In this document: one piece after another, positions 1-12,333 of the stretch
Position numbering within the stretch: the stretch's first letter is position 1
How the letters are laid out: each line of letters starts with the position of its first letter
Source: Gnetum montanum
Taxonomy: Eukaryota > Streptophyta > Gnetopsida > Gnetales > Gnetaceae
Direction of reading: 5' to 3'
Assembly: GCA_015680685.1 (NCBI GenBank)
Contig: MNCI01010443.1
Span: 661,483 to 721,482 of the forward strand
DNA: 60,000 bases
Program-made: the position numbers and the translations under genes
The notes under the pieces: generated by a model
Told to the model about the DNA's origin: nothing
Databases searched by the model: none
The model's input: the letters and a program-made list of their open reading frames with translations, nothing else

Positions 1-1486
1 AGGAAGAATTTTGACATGAATTTAACTCTTGAGAGCTAGGAAACAATTGTACATGTTCACAGGCTTCTGAAAATCAAGATTTGGGCTTCAAACATTTCAT
101 TTAAGCTTGTTCACATTGGGGCCACACTTTGGTCACGCTGAACACTGTAAGCACAACGTGACCAAAGTAAGCAGTCCCAAAATGGCAGCCAAACGAAGTC
201 AAACTTTGCCCCCAAGCCACTTTAGAGAAGAGGCAATAGTCAAGAAACATCAAATAGGAATCAGCATACAAAAATGAGCTCAAGATAGGGCAGAAACACT
301 TGGTGATGCTGGAGTTACTTTTTCGGACGCTGCATAGCATAATGCCCAACGTAATCAACCAAAACAGGGCCAAAACGACATCCAAATCAGCCCAAATTTG
401 GCACACTAAACCCTCATGACCCATGGCATGCAGATCCACTTTGAAAAGGGGTCTAACATGTCAAAAATGGGTTCAAATGCACTATTTTTAGGTCAAACGC
501 TGTTAGTGACGCTGGCATGCTTCCAATAGCATAAACCCAACGTAAACACTTCTATATGCTAGACGCTGGATGCTGGATGCCAGACACTAACACCAGGACA
601 CACTGCAGACATGCCAGAGCTAGATCCATGCATGCTAGAGGCCTTGGTGAAGCAAAAATAGCATATATCTATAGATCCGGAGGTCAGACATCTAGATCCA
701 CTCTTGTACTTTAACATTCTTTGTACATTTTGCATTTTTCAGCGTATCAAGCTCTTACGTTGTGGATTACACACATCAATGTAAGAGATCTTGGTCATGC
801 TACATATTGTACATTGTAACATGTTATGCATCTGGTCAATGCACACACTTATTAGCCGATCCAAATTTTTCTCACCCTGTAGCCACTAATCTTCTCCCAG
901 ATCTGAATGTTGCACCTAAAATCCTATAAATCTCCTATTTTTCCACTAGATCAGGGTTCGGAAAATTTGAATCTCATAGACTTAAGAAATCTTAGCATCA
1001 ATCTCATATGCTGGGCTTCATACAAACTTGGATGTTGTACACCTACAATCCAAAACTTGCATCTTCCCAGCATCCATTCTCATCCATCGGGGCTAAACAT
1101 CTGCCTTGCAACCAATCTGCAACTACGTTATGACTAGTGCACATTCTACTTGCTTATCAATACAAATAGTTTGCATTATTGCCTAGATTCTTATGGTTTA
1201 CATTATTTTCCTATTCACATTCTTCTTTTTTTCATCATTTAAATAATTTACATTCGTTATCATTTGTTTACATTCAGTTTTACATATATTTACGTATAAC
1301 CCAACGCATCACAATCGTGTACGTTCGGGGAAGTTCTCGTTTGATCCGCATGCAGACCATTCAAGGAACTTTACCTCCATTGATTTCCAACTTGCCCTCA
1401 GGTGAAGGTAGGGTCTTACTATTTCATCCGTAGATCCCCCAGTGTCCGTTCATTCCATCCTCTCACCGAAGATTTCTGATGGTACA
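1..1486 (+). repeat. Element B 5' LTR, 3' portion (truncated by window edge)
   Basis: This stretch repeats at about 8806-10164 in the same order: the block mentioning a CTGTTAGTGACGCTGGCATG core near 490 and 9280, the CACTAGATCAGGGTTC block near 945 and 9622, and the end block GGTACA. It ends in CA just before a primer-binding-like site, so it is the downstream part of a 5' LTR. Its start lies outside the window. No coding function is seen. Confidence 0.85.
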
Positions 1487-1492
1487 GTAAAA

Positions 1493-1509
1493 TGGCTCGA
1501 AGGAGGGCC
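1493..1509 (+). promoter_or_regulatory. Primer binding site of element B
   Basis: TGGCTCGAAGGAGGGCC lies 6 bases after the LTR end. The equivalent site in D reads TGGCGCTAGAAGGAGGGCC, so B shows the same site with two bases lost. Reverse transcription would be primed here by a tRNA; I do not assign which one. Confidence 0.6.
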
Positions 1510-1910
1510 CTTTCTCTATTAGATCAGCCCCTTAGCATCCTAGATACAGCATTCACACATTGTTGTAAGTGCTAGCATTCCTACTCTACCTTGTTCCCAA
1601 CGTTCAGGTGATGTTTCCTGCTGATAAATCCTATTTTCCAGTCCAAACATTGTTTCAGAGTTTTCCAGGCATGTTCCTGCTTCAATCACAGCATCCTGCA
1701 CCTTTTCCTCTTAAATCCAAACACTACCCTCAATGTCCTGCACTCTCTGCTAGTTTTAGACATTGTTTACAACATCCCTCATCCTTATCTCTTTTTTCTG
1801 ACATTATTCACAGCATCTAGGTCTAATTTTTCTTCTTAGACGCTGCGTCCAGCACTTAGTTTTCTCACCTAAGCACCCCATCCAACGTCTAGATACTGTG
1901 CCTTAGCTTT
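1510..1910. other. Element B leader, no repeat or gene seen
   Basis: This is untranslated leader between the primer binding site and the leader repeat arrays. It is T- and C-rich and contains only short, unsupported open frames. Confidence 0.5.
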
Positions 1911-1914
1911 AGAT

Positions 1915-2460
1915 GCTGTACCTGGTTTACACACGTAGACGTTGGTCACACTGACATTGGTCACGCTGATGTTGCACACGCTGACATTGGTCACGTTGAT
2001 TTTGCACACGCTGACATTGGTGACGCTGACATTGGTCACGTTGATGTTGGTCATGCTAACGTTGGTCACGTTGCTATCCTGCTTACACTGCCGCAGTGCT
2101 CATGCTGTATGACACCACTCCTTCGGTGTTCATAACCTATTTTTCTAACATTAGCACCATACGCTACTCCTCATCCTACCTTATAACACTTAGACAAATT
2201 TCCAGTGTTCACACGCTGGACACTTAGACAAATTTTCAGTGTTCACACACTGGACACTTAGACAAATTTTTAATGTTCACACACTAAACACTTAGACAAA
2301 TTTTTAGTGTTCTCACATGCTGGACACTTAGAAGAATTTTATCCTTAGCCTTCCACATGCTATAGTTAGTCACACTGCAGTTAGTCATGCGATAGTTAGT
2401 CACATTGGATAGTTAGTCACGCTGTAGTCTAGTCACATTGCACATGCTGCACACTCAGCC
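1915..2460 (+). repeat. Element B 5' leader minisatellite arrays
   Basis: Three adjoining short-period arrays occupy the leader. At 1930-2075 variants of TTGGTCACGCTGACA recur about every 15-18 bases. At 2190-2340 a unit of about 37 bases containing ACACTTAGACAAATTTT recurs four times. At 2355-2450 GTTAGTCACACTG-like units recur. Element A has an unrelated-looking but similarly placed array at 35165-35570. Confidence 0.7.
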
Positions 2461-2541
2461 CTGACCATACGATACACACTTAGCCCAGAACACACTTGGC
2501 ACTTGTTAGCTAGCTAGTACGCTGCCCCATCACACATCACC

Positions 2542-5003
2542 ATGGTGTCATCTCAGAACTCTAACGCATACACCTTCGTAATCCTCACACAGGAACAATA
2601 CAACTTTATCTGTGTGAGGATTCAGGCCAACCTTCCCATTGACACCACAGAACAGGAGGCAAAATGAAACTTCGAGTTCATATACATGGAAGGTCATGAA
2701 TTCATCCCCTTTGTATATGACATCATCCCCCTTTCTGAGCCTTATGATTGAATCATCTCTCAGCTCCTTCTAGCAAGGAGCCAAAACACATGGTGACCCA
2801 CTAAGGAGCCCCAAAACCAAGATGAGGAAGATGACTTCACAGCACAATCTGAACATGAGGACTCGTATTACACCCTCAGTCCTCATACCTACATGAATCC
2901 ATCATTCCACCCTCGCATGGGACAGACGGTCACTCACTAAGTGTCAACAAGCACACAAGCACTGGTATCCAGACAGAGATTACCCACGTCCATCTCCATC
3001 GAGTACATACCGCACATGTAAACACATGGAGCCCCTTTCATGACTTCAGCTTCGCACATACAGGGTGTCACTTCATAGTTTGTGGCTAGGCAAGGAACGA
3101 TACCCCTTTTTCAACAACCCACTCACTTCAACATGCTACACCTCGCAACCACAACTCTAAACATTGCTCCATAGCAACAAATGACAACCCAATCTCCCCA
3201 ACCAACTGACCTGCCTACTATCAAAGAGTGGGAAGAAGCCATAAATCTGATGCAAGCGTTAGCTGAAGAGGTAAAGCACCTCAAAATAGCAAACACTAAA
3301 CAAGTTAAAGTACTAGACTTCTACCAAGATGATCCAATTAGCTCTTCAGTGGCACCGTTAGCTTTACCCAAGGGAATCACACTCCTACAGTTAAGAAGTA
3401 CAACAGGTAGGGAGACCCGAACGCTCACTTGGTAACATTCCAATCAGAGACCCTATTTCTTCAAGCTTGACCCAATGCAATCCTATGCGTGTTCGCCATG
3501 TCCCTAACGGACAGTGCCTTAGACTGGTACTGAGCCCTACCACGTAACTCCATATCCTCTCTGGAGGATTTGTTACATCAGTTCGTTACTTAGTTTAAGT
3601 ACAACCTCAAGCCTGAGGCCACACTAGAAACTCTGATATAGGTGAAACAAGTGCCACTAGAGCCTATGTAGAAGTTCATTCAACGATGGAGCGTAGCCCT
3701 TAACAAACTTCATGAGCCCATCCCTGAAACGTATTTGCTTACGATTCTGAAGGGAGTCATGAATGACTTCGTTAAGTCAAAACTGTACTACCTAAGTGCT
3801 CAAACGTTGAGCCAGACCTTCACGTAGATCAAGAACATTGAACAAGCTGCACAAACTAGCAATGATCTTGCCTATGTGGCTTACAAGAACCAACACATTG
3901 CAAAACAACAGATAATAATGAAAAATGTAGCCGTAAGCACAAAAACAACAAACATGAGTACCAACCCGACCACAATGACAATGGCCACACCATGGCCCAG
4001 CTTTCAATGCAAGGATCATGCTAAGTACATCCCGCTACCCATGCAGCCTTCTGAAATACTAGAGCAACTCCTTAAAGTCAGGCAACTCCAATACAAACAA
4101 GTAGCGGAGAATGCTCACCGAAGACATGACAGGTATTGCGAGCTACTAAGGAACCCCATCTTAGTAGCATCAAACGAGCCTCCAGTTCCACAACACTTCA
4201 AGTTAGATCAATTTTGTCACTGCCACTAAATGTTCGGTCACAATACCAAAAACTACCATGCCTTATAGGATGATATTTAGACAATGATAGAACAGGGCCA
4301 GCTCAACATCAACACCCTGAGTCAACCCAGCACAGATGATGCCTCCGATGTCATAAACTCCATTGACATGGATAGTAAGCCTAAACCTATGCAGCAACCT
4401 TTTGTGATACATGTGCCTCCCAACAAGGTAGTAATCCCCTCCACCTCCACGAGCAAGAGGCCTCCCATCTTCATCAAGGTGCCACCTAGAGCACTGACAA
4501 CACCCTTTGTGGTCAAAGTACCACCAAAATCATCCGCTAAGACTTTAAACTAGAAGGAAGTGTCATCATCCTCTAAGATGTTAAATTGGCATGATGCACC
4601 AATGACAACAACAAAGAAACCTTTCGTTATGAATGTGCCACAACAAGCTAGTCAAATAACAATGACACCTCCTAAACTACCATTTTTCATAAAGGTGCCA
4701 CCACATTGTGGCCACTCACCTACCCAAAGCCCAAACATAGGAAACACGAGTAAGCAAACCAAATGGAAACAGAAGAGGATGAACGAACAATGAACAACAC
4801 CCATAGTCAAAGCAAAGGCCACACCTAGTACACAACAACTGAATTCTGGGGGCCCTGCCCCTAATTCCAAACAAACCAGGCCCAAGACCTCGACCCATAC
4901 AGAGGAAACCAACACAATGGCAAACAACATGGACTTTGTAGCTACATTGGCCCAGGTGAAACAAATGCTCAAACAAAAGAACACAAAAATGAGCTTGTAC
5001 GAC
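2542..5003 (+). pseudogene. gag: gag of element B, decayed
   Basis: This is a Ty3/gypsy capsid/nucleocapsid reading frame broken by many stops. The start is the ATG at 2542, followed by the block EQYNFICVRIQANLP that matches D (EDYNFIYVKIQARL) and A. The capsid core is readable at about 3300-3870 (ALDWY, PRNSISSLEDLLHQFVT, FKYNLKPEATLETLI, FIQRWSVALNKLHEPIPETY). A damaged zinc knuckle follows near 4200-4260, then repeated proline-flanked segments such as PFVIHVPP, PIFIKVPP and PFVVKVPP (4395-4710). Many stops sit where relatives have CAG, CGA or TGG codons. A 10-bp tandem duplication at 4994-5013 shifts the frame into protease. Gag would package element RNA into particles; this copy cannot make a full protein. 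Confidence 0.85.
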
Positions 5004-5004
5004 C

Positions 5005-5922
5005 TTGTACGACTTGGTCATGACTTTAGCCGCTCGCCGGGAAGCCTTGGATCCAATGTTAGCATCCATTCCTATTATGGAGGACATCCCCGCAAATGAG
5101 AAATCCATCCGTGTAACGATTTCACAACACACACCACAAGGATTGGGTTCAAACACCTTAGCCTTCCACAATGATGCAGTTAAAGTCAACCCCAAACAAG
5201 GGAAGGTCACAATAGCTCCATTTTCAATTAGTGTACGTGTTGGGAAATGTACGATTCGCAGAGTGAACATTGATGATGGTGTGGCAACAAACGTAGCTTT
5301 ATACTCCATCATCGACAAACTAGGCATGGCAGAAGAGATCATGCCAACGAAAACCATGTGTTTAAAATCCTTCAATGGATCATGTGTCATAGCTAAGGGC
5401 ACAATCAACTTAGCCTTTGTGGTAAGAGAAAAATTCTCCACCAATGCGGAGTTAACTATCATAGAAGAGATGCCAAGTTTCAGCATGATTCTTGGCAAAC
5501 CTTGGTTAGCCCAACAATGGGCCATTTCCTCACCGATACATCAAGAAATCCACCTTCCATATGAAGGTGGACAAGTAATCATACATGATGATAACATTCC
5601 CTTTCAAGCCATCCACAACATAGACATGTTACAAGTCTTGAAAGAAGAGTCTCTTGATGGAACACCCATGGCAACAAACGCAACACCTAGCGCTAAAATG
5701 TCTGAACGAGTGGCAAAAACCATAAGCCTCCCACCAGAGCCTAAGTCTAAAATGCTTCCAAAACCACATTTGGTTAGGAGACAACCACACGATCAAAGCG
5801 CTCCTGTGGCCAAAAACAAGCCAGATCTCTGCACACTCTTCACATTCTTTCACGGTGCATATGTCACGTTCTTTTGTATTGTACTAGCTTATGCGTTCTC
5901 TCATGGCCCGAAAAGGCCTTAA
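5005..5922 (+). pseudogene. Retroviral-type aspartic protease region of element B
   Basis: The longest open stretch of B (305 codons) is the protease part of gag-pro, in frame with gag except for the 10-bp duplication just upstream. The active-site segment reads NIDDGVATNV, matching VHVDDGATTNVV in A and C. Downstream FNGSCVIAKGTINLAFVV, MILGKPWLAQ and SSPIHQEIHLPYEGGQVIIH align block by block with the other three copies. The catalytic triplet is Asp-Asp-Gly, not the usual Asp-Thr/Ser-Gly. The frame runs into the TTTAAGGCC array and ends there. No RT follows, so B is non-autonomous. The domain itself is intact in length, but it depends on a broken gag for expression. Confidence 0.8.
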
Positions 5923-6010
5923 ACTAAACTATGGCCCAAAATGGCCTTAAACTAGAGCACGTGGCCCAAAAAGGCCTTAAACTAGCTCATGGCCTGAAAA
6001 GGCCTTAAAC
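5915..6010 (+). repeat. GGCC/TTTAAAC-type minisatellite after protease (B)
   Basis: Four units of roughly 24-30 bases carry the core AAAAGGCCTTAAACTA, starting with GGCCCGAAAAGGCCTTAAAC. The same array type follows protease in A (30690), C (43190) and D (50395), always with the same orientation relative to the element. Confidence 0.8.
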
Positions 6011-6140
6011 TACCACCTTTTCGCATTGTTTTCTATTTACTTGTGCATTTCAGTTCCCGTTTTCTACAGTTTCTATTTAACATTATTTTCTCTAGTTGCT
6101 TTTGCTTACAAGATCATACAAACTCACACGCATGCATCCA
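6011..6140. other. Short T-rich spacer
   Basis: T-rich sequence between two repeat blocks; no feature seen. Confidence 0.4.
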
Positions 6141-6149
6141 CACCAATAG

Positions 6150-6450
6150 TCTTGGCATCATGACTTAAAACTAATACCAAACACCATCCTGGGTTATGAA
6201 GATAAACTGACATCACGCAATACTCATATGAAATGACAGTACACTAGCACTTGTCCAACATGACATTAAACTGCCACATTCTTCTACCAGATTCCACTAA
6301 GACTGTAAACTAGCTTACCTCTTCATAGTGTGCCATGACTATAAGCTAGCACTGCACCATCTTCTACGATGATAAACTGGAAACATCCAATGGGTTATGA
6401 TGTAAAACTAATACATGATAATCTGCCAAGACTATAAACTAGCAACATCA
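6150..6450 (+). repeat. Degenerate TTAAACT-type array (B, 3' array)
   Basis: ATGACTTAAAACTAATACC, ATGACATTAAACTGCCAC and CAAGACTATAAACTAGC variants recur at 30-50 base spacing. This equals the array that follows integrase in A (21200-21590) and D (46345-46800), read in element sense. In B it comes almost directly after the protease array, with RT, integrase and the antisense gene missing in between. Confidence 0.7.
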
Positions 6451-6479
6451 TCACTGGCCTATGGATCTATTACTGCATT

Positions 6480-7500
6480 TACCACCTGTGCTCATTAAAA
6501 CCTGCTACATGAAACTAATGCTGTTCAAAATGTTGCTTGCTTGAAGCTCCACATGGTGGCTCCATTGCACCAACTGCATTTAAGTCTGAAGTGTTTAAGC
6601 TAACATTAATTGTGGTTTCCTTGTCTTCTTGGAGTTGTGTTTGTAGGATAACACCCTGAGGTGTTCATGCACGGATGCACTTCATCACAGTGACAAGGTA
6701 CCACATTGTTCCCGACGTATGCAACCAGGTTAATTAATCCGCTCATGAGTACATTCCGAGTTTCCGATGCATCCCTTATTCTTGAACATGTTCTCCCTAT
6801 CCGACTCAGTTACACCTCCTAGATACATCCCATTCACCCCAAAACTTGAACCACACCATTGCATACTGTGACTCTCCAAGTAGTTGCAACCTGCAATACA
6901 ACATAGCACATGATACAACTACAAGCACACGAGCACGAGTGTAACACTAAAAAAATGCTCTTTCCAAAAAATAAAATAAAAAATCAAAGAGCAAAATCCA
7001 TCACAAGACCCTTGGCACTTCCCATACAAGCCCTAGGTGGGAAGACAGTTGTCTTAAAAGAAAACACTTGTGTCTCAAATAATCATGTTGCATCCCACCG
7101 TGTGACTTTGGCTGTTGAACGACAAGTTTCCTTTGACACTAAACAAGGGTCCTATTTCTCCAAAGAACGTACCACCTCACCACATGGTTTTGGTTGTAAC
7201 AACGAGTTCTCTTAAACAAAATACAAGAGTCTCGTTCCTCCAAAGGATGCACATCCCATGTCTTGGTCCTAAGTCTGCTAGATACTGGCTATTGACAAGG
7301 ACCAACATGATGTGTTCACACAAGAGCATTCCTCTTCCCATAGTTAAAAAAAACCATTCCTTCATCAATCCCTGATCTCACAGTTACAAACCTCCTCCCC
7401 ATACATCTCAAAACCTCATTTCCTGATCCCAGGTACTTTTGAACATGGTGTGATGACATCTGGCCAAGTGCCAAAGAAGAATGCTTGATACCTAGTTACT
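6480..7500 (+). other. Conserved non-coding 3' spacer of element B
   Basis: About 1 kb between the last array and the polypurine tract. It is recognisable, in matching orientation, in A (20200-21190) and C (41600-42660). Shared landmarks are TCTTCTTGGAGTTGTGTTTG near 6627, a repeated 'TTCTCCAAAGAACG'-like block near 7157 and 7230, and GATGACATCTGGCCAAG near 7452. Open frames at 6910-7215 and 7115-7375 are not preserved in the relatives, so I treat the region as non-coding. Confidence 0.6.
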
Positions 7501-7571
7501 TGTGGTGTTTTGTACTTCTTTGTCGATGCCTCTTAGGTAGATTCCTCCAGGCGTCAACAAAGAGGGGCCAA
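7501..7571 (+). promoter_or_regulatory. Polypurine tract and adjoining hairpin (B)
   Basis: AACAAAGAGGGGCC at about 7556-7569 is the polypurine tract for plus-strand priming, directly before the 3' LTR. It lies in one arm of a hairpin: CTTTGTCGATGCC (7518-7530) pairs with GGCGTCAACAAAG (7550-7562), allowing two G-U pairs. The outer arm TTGTGGTGTTT (7499-7510) is present, but its partner in the LTR start is deleted in B. Confidence 0.75.
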
Positions 7572-10164
7572 TGAATAGCACTTTCAAACAAGATTCAAGC
7601 TAAGTCATGCAGCTACTGAAGCATGAATACAGCATGACCAAACTTGGAGGCCTCCGAAACAGCCCCCGGTGGTTCATGATTTAATAGGAAAGATCCCCTG
7701 GGGCCCACAGGTGACTGCACCAAGTTTTGACATCTAGAATCAAAAGTTTCAAGCTCAAAATGCTTGGTTCAGGCTAAGTACATTTTGGTCACGCTGGATT
7801 ACATTGTACAACATAAGGATCAGTGTCACCAAATTTTGGAGGCCTAAAATTGAGTCAAAATAGGCCAAAATCGAGCACCAAGGCCCCAGTAACTCCTAGC
7901 CTCTAGAAAATCAAAATTTGGGTGTTAAATGAGGTATTTTTTATTTCTCATGCTGGAGCTACATTTTCTTACACTGCACAGCGTAAGGATCAGTGTCACC
8001 AACTTTTGGAGCCCTGAAATTGAGTTAAAATAGATTGAAATCAAGCACAAGGACCCCCCATGACCTTCACCAAGGCCCCTAGCAACTCCCAACCTCTAGA
8101 AAATCAAAATTTGGGCCTTAAATAAGGATTTTTTAGTTGCTCATGTTGGAGCTACATTTTCTTACGCTGCATAGCGTAAGGATCAGTGTCACCAACTTTT
8201 GGAGCCCCGAAAATGAGTCAAAACAAGCTGAAATCGAGCATAAGGACCCCCCATGACCTCCACCAAGGCCCCCAACAACTCCCAGCCTCTAGAAAATCAA
8301 AATTTTGGCCTTAAATAAGGTATTTTTAGTTGCTCACGCTGGAGCTACAGTTTCTTATGCCGCATAGCGTAAGGATCAGCGTCACCAACTTTTAGAGCGT
8401 CGAAATTGAGTCAAAATACACTGAAACTAGGCACAAGGACCCTCCATGACCTTCAAAAAGGCCCCCAACAACTCCTAGCCTCTAGAAAATCAAAATTTTG
8501 GCCTTAAATAAGGTATTTTCAATTGATTACACTGGAGCTACATTTTCTTATGCTGCACAGCGTAAGGATCAGCATCACCAACTTTTGGAGCCCCAAACCT
8601 AAGTTAAAATAGGCTGAAATTGGGCACAAGGACCCTTCATGACCTTCACCAATGTCTTCAACAGCTTCCAGCCTCCAGAAAATCCAAATTTGAGCCTCAA
8701 ATATGCCATTTTAACTTGGTGACACTGGGGTTAATTTTTTAGACGTTGCACAACGTGACCAAACAAGAATGACTCAATTCAGGCACCTCCAGGTAGAATT
8801 TCAACATGAATTCAACTCTCAGGAGCTAAGAAAAAATTTTACATGTTCACAGGCTTTAGAAAATCAAGATTTGGGCTTCAAACGTGCCATTTAAGCTTGG
8901 TTATGCTGGGGCCACACTTTGGTCATGTTGCACAGTGTGACCAAACTAAACAGTCCCAAAATGGTAGCCAAATAGAGTTAAACATTACACCCAGGCCACC
9001 CTAGAGAGTAGGAAGTAGTGAGGTAATATCAAACAGGAATCAGCACATAAAAATGAGCTCAAGACATGGCAGAAACACTTGGTGACACTGGGGTTACTTT
9101 TTCGGACACTGCATAACGTAATGGCCAGCATAATCAACCCAAGCAGGGCCAAAACGACATCCAAATCAACCCAAATTTGGCACACAAAACCCTCATGACC
9201 CATGGCATGTAGATCCACTTTGAAAATGGGTGTCACATGTCAAAAAAGATTCAAAATGCACTATTTCCAGGTCAAACGCTGTTAGTGACGCTGGCATGCT
9301 TCCAACAACATAAACCTAGCGTAACCACTTTCATACGCTGGACGCTGGATGTTGGACGCCAGAAGATGACACCAAGACACACTGCAGACATGCCAGAGCC
9401 AGATCCGTGCATGCTAGAGGCCTTGGTGGAGAAAAAATAGCACATATCTGTAGATCTGGAGGCCAGACATCCAGATCCACTCTTGTACTTTAACATTCTT
9501 TGTACATTTTTCTATTTTTCCAGTGTATGAAAGTGCTTACGCTGGGTTTACACTCTCATTTTGAATCTCCTAATTTAACATTCTTTGTACATTTTGTTAT
9601 TTGTAAAATCTTCTATTTTTCCACTAGATCAGGGTTCAGAAAATTTGAATCTCACAAACTTAAGAAATCTGAGCATCAATCTCATATGCTGGGCTTCATA
9701 TAGACTTGGATGCTATACACCTACAATCCAAAACCTGCATCTTCCCAACATCCTTTCTCATCCATTGAGGCTAAACATCCGCCTTGTGACCAATCTACAA
9801 CTACGTTCTAATCGGTACAAATTCTAATTGCTTATCAATACAAACAGTTTGCATTATTGCCCAGATTCTTGTGGTTTACATTATTTTCTTGTTCACATTC
9901 TTCCTATTTTCATCATTTGAATAATTAACATTCATTATCATTTTTTTACATTTAGTTTTTCATTTTTTTATGTATAATGCAACACATTGAAATCACATAA
10001 GTTTGGGGAAGTCCTCGTTTGATCTTTGTGTGAACCATTCAAGGCACTTTGCCTCTGTTGATTTCTAGCTTGCCCTCAGGTGAAGGCAGGGTCTTACTGT
10101 TTCATCCGTAGATCTCTCGGTGTTCGTTCATTCTAGCCTCTCACTGACAATTTTGGACGGTACA
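7572..10164 (+). repeat. Element B 3' LTR
   Basis: It starts TGAATAGCAC after the polypurine tract and ends GGTACA. Its 3' 1.36 kb matches 1-1486. The start lacks about 20 bases relative to other family LTRs, which begin TGAAACACCACAAAATTTTG. It should carry promoter and polyadenylation functions. I did not find a convincing TATA box. Confidence 0.85.
7735..8700 (+). repeat. ~188-bp tandem array inside B LTR
   Basis: The anchor CCTCTAGAAAATCAAAATT recurs at about 7908, 8094, 8283, 8474 and (changed) 8662, giving periods of 186-191 bases. Each unit carries a palindromic core: CTTACGCT, four bases, AGCGTAAG, seen best at 8162-8181. The units therefore have nucleosome-like length and a self-complementary centre. 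Confidence 0.9.
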
Positions 10165-12333
10165 TCATGTTAATCTATAAAGCTAAGAGCCCAAACAAAA
10201 AGTAGTTGGTCAACATCCAACAAGTGAAACCTTTCCTTGAGCTAAAGTAAGCTAATGCGACTAATGCCTCATCAGATGGATAATCACACTCTATATTCCA
10301 CATCTCCTCCTTTCAACTCAATTGTGGTGGAGATGGCCATCCATGCTAACCATGCATATAGTTCCTTAGTTTTTTACTTTTTTTGTTTTACATATTTTTA
10401 TTTTACACTTTGTTGACTTTTACCCCTTTTTGGTTTTCCACTCTATTGATTTGCTGAATTTTTTGTTTTACAACATTGTTAGTATGTTTTATCTTTCTTG
10501 AATATTTTATACTTTCTTATATATATTTTAATTTATTTTTGGTGTGACTTGTTATTATTTTTTCTCATAAAAGCACTTTATTACCACATGACATAGTGCC
10601 AAGGTTACTATTTACTAATGGTGGTTTGTGCTTAATGTTTTGATTGCTAGTGTCTGGTTTCTATTTTTGAATTTTGATATCTAATGACAAAGACATAGTT
10701 TATTTTTCATGGAACAAGTAATGAGTCCATGCCATCCACCCATCCACAAACTCTATGGTTTTTCTTATCTTGGGAATATGCAATCACTTTTCATTAATAA
10801 AACTATAAACAAAATTGTGACCTTGGTAGTCTTCGAACTTGGAAAGGATTCAATGATTTGAAAAGGATGTGACTTCAAGGGGATTTAATACTCTTTGTTC
10901 ATTTCTACTTGCTTGTGTACTTGTGTGTGTTTTTGGATTACTTGCTATTCCAACTCATCTAATGTAAGGAAGTTGTCATAACTTTTTACATGGTGTGGTT
11001 CCCATCAATAAAGAAAAAATAATATAGAAATTCAAAGCACACTACTTAGATAGCATAATGGGCTACAAGCATTGATTATGGGACTAGAAAGACATATTAC
11101 CCATGCCTGAAGGTCCCCTCTAACTAAGGCCCCTTTTCACTTCCTACTTCCCCTAAATAAGGGATGGTGTTTAATTTATGATGCATGCTTATGTTTCAAG
11201 GAGTGGATGAGTCTTAGAGTGGTGATGTGAAGTGTCTAAAAGTGGTTGGTATTGGTATTGACTAAGGTTGAACTTTATTAGGTTAGTTAAACATAATTTC
11301 CATAAGGGACTTCATGTGACCATATTCCATCCTCTCAATCATCCACTTATGTTGTCCATCACTCACCTAACTACCAGTTTCTATGTTATGCTCAATGTCT
11401 TAGTTTTCCATGTTGGAATTCTTAGATAGATTCTTTCAAGTTGGCCCTTAACTATTCATAACCATTAATCAATTATGGGGCTCACAAACTCCTTAGTTGA
11501 GGTTATGCAAGAGTAAAAATGGCATGTGCCTGTTATGGGGAGGACTTACTTGCATATCTCTTAGTCTGGATAGTTAAGTTGTTTACCTTAGACAATATTG
11601 CAATCATATTTTCCATGTGCCCTATTGTGCATCCAACTTTGTGCTCCTTAAATGTTTTTTATTAAACTTCATTCTCCAACCATTTTCTCAATTTTTTGAA
11701 TGTTCTAAACTCCAACATCCTCTTCTACTATTTTCATCATGTTCATGTCTTTTGGACTTTTATTTGACCACCATTTCACTCAAAAACTCATATTTTCCAA
11801 GTTTTCCAAAAGTCAAGGATGGTCAAAAACTGAGTCGACTAAGCCTAGTTGATGCAATCAACCCCATTGACTAGGCCTAGTCGATGTAACGCAAAAAATA
11901 TATAAATACCACCATACACTTTGAAATTTTTATCATTTGCTTCATAGCAAGAGAGGAGTTTTGCAATTTTTCAGAGCCCAAAACCTTCTCAAGCCCATAA
12001 CTATTTGATCATTTGTCCAAATCACTCCATTTTATCTTGTAGTTATCGACCCTAACCTCTTAGTATTTGGGGCCACAAACCATAAGATTTTTGATAAAAA
12101 GTTTTTGACAACTTTCTGCCCCAAAGGGTTAATGAATATAGTGGTATTAAACCATCAATTTTTGAGAGTTTAACCCTTCCAACAAGCTACAGTATGACTA
12201 TAATTACTTATTAACATCAAAATATAAATAAAATAATGATTAAAATTGATCAAATCAGTCATAATCACAACTTAGCCATGTGTAACTTTCCTAACAAGAA
12301 AATTTATCCCTATTTTTTCATGTTATATAATAA
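10165..12333. other. Unassigned AT-rich DNA, possible foreign LTR
   Basis: No gene is supported. TCATG at 10165-10169 would be the right-hand target duplication of B, but its partner is outside the window. At 11830-11890 a pair of direct repeats (GACTAAGCCTAGTTGATG and GACTAGGCCTAGTCGATG) precedes a TATA-like TATATAAATACC at about 11898. This arrangement suits the promoter of an unrelated + strand LTR. I could not fix its ends. Confidence 0.35.
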
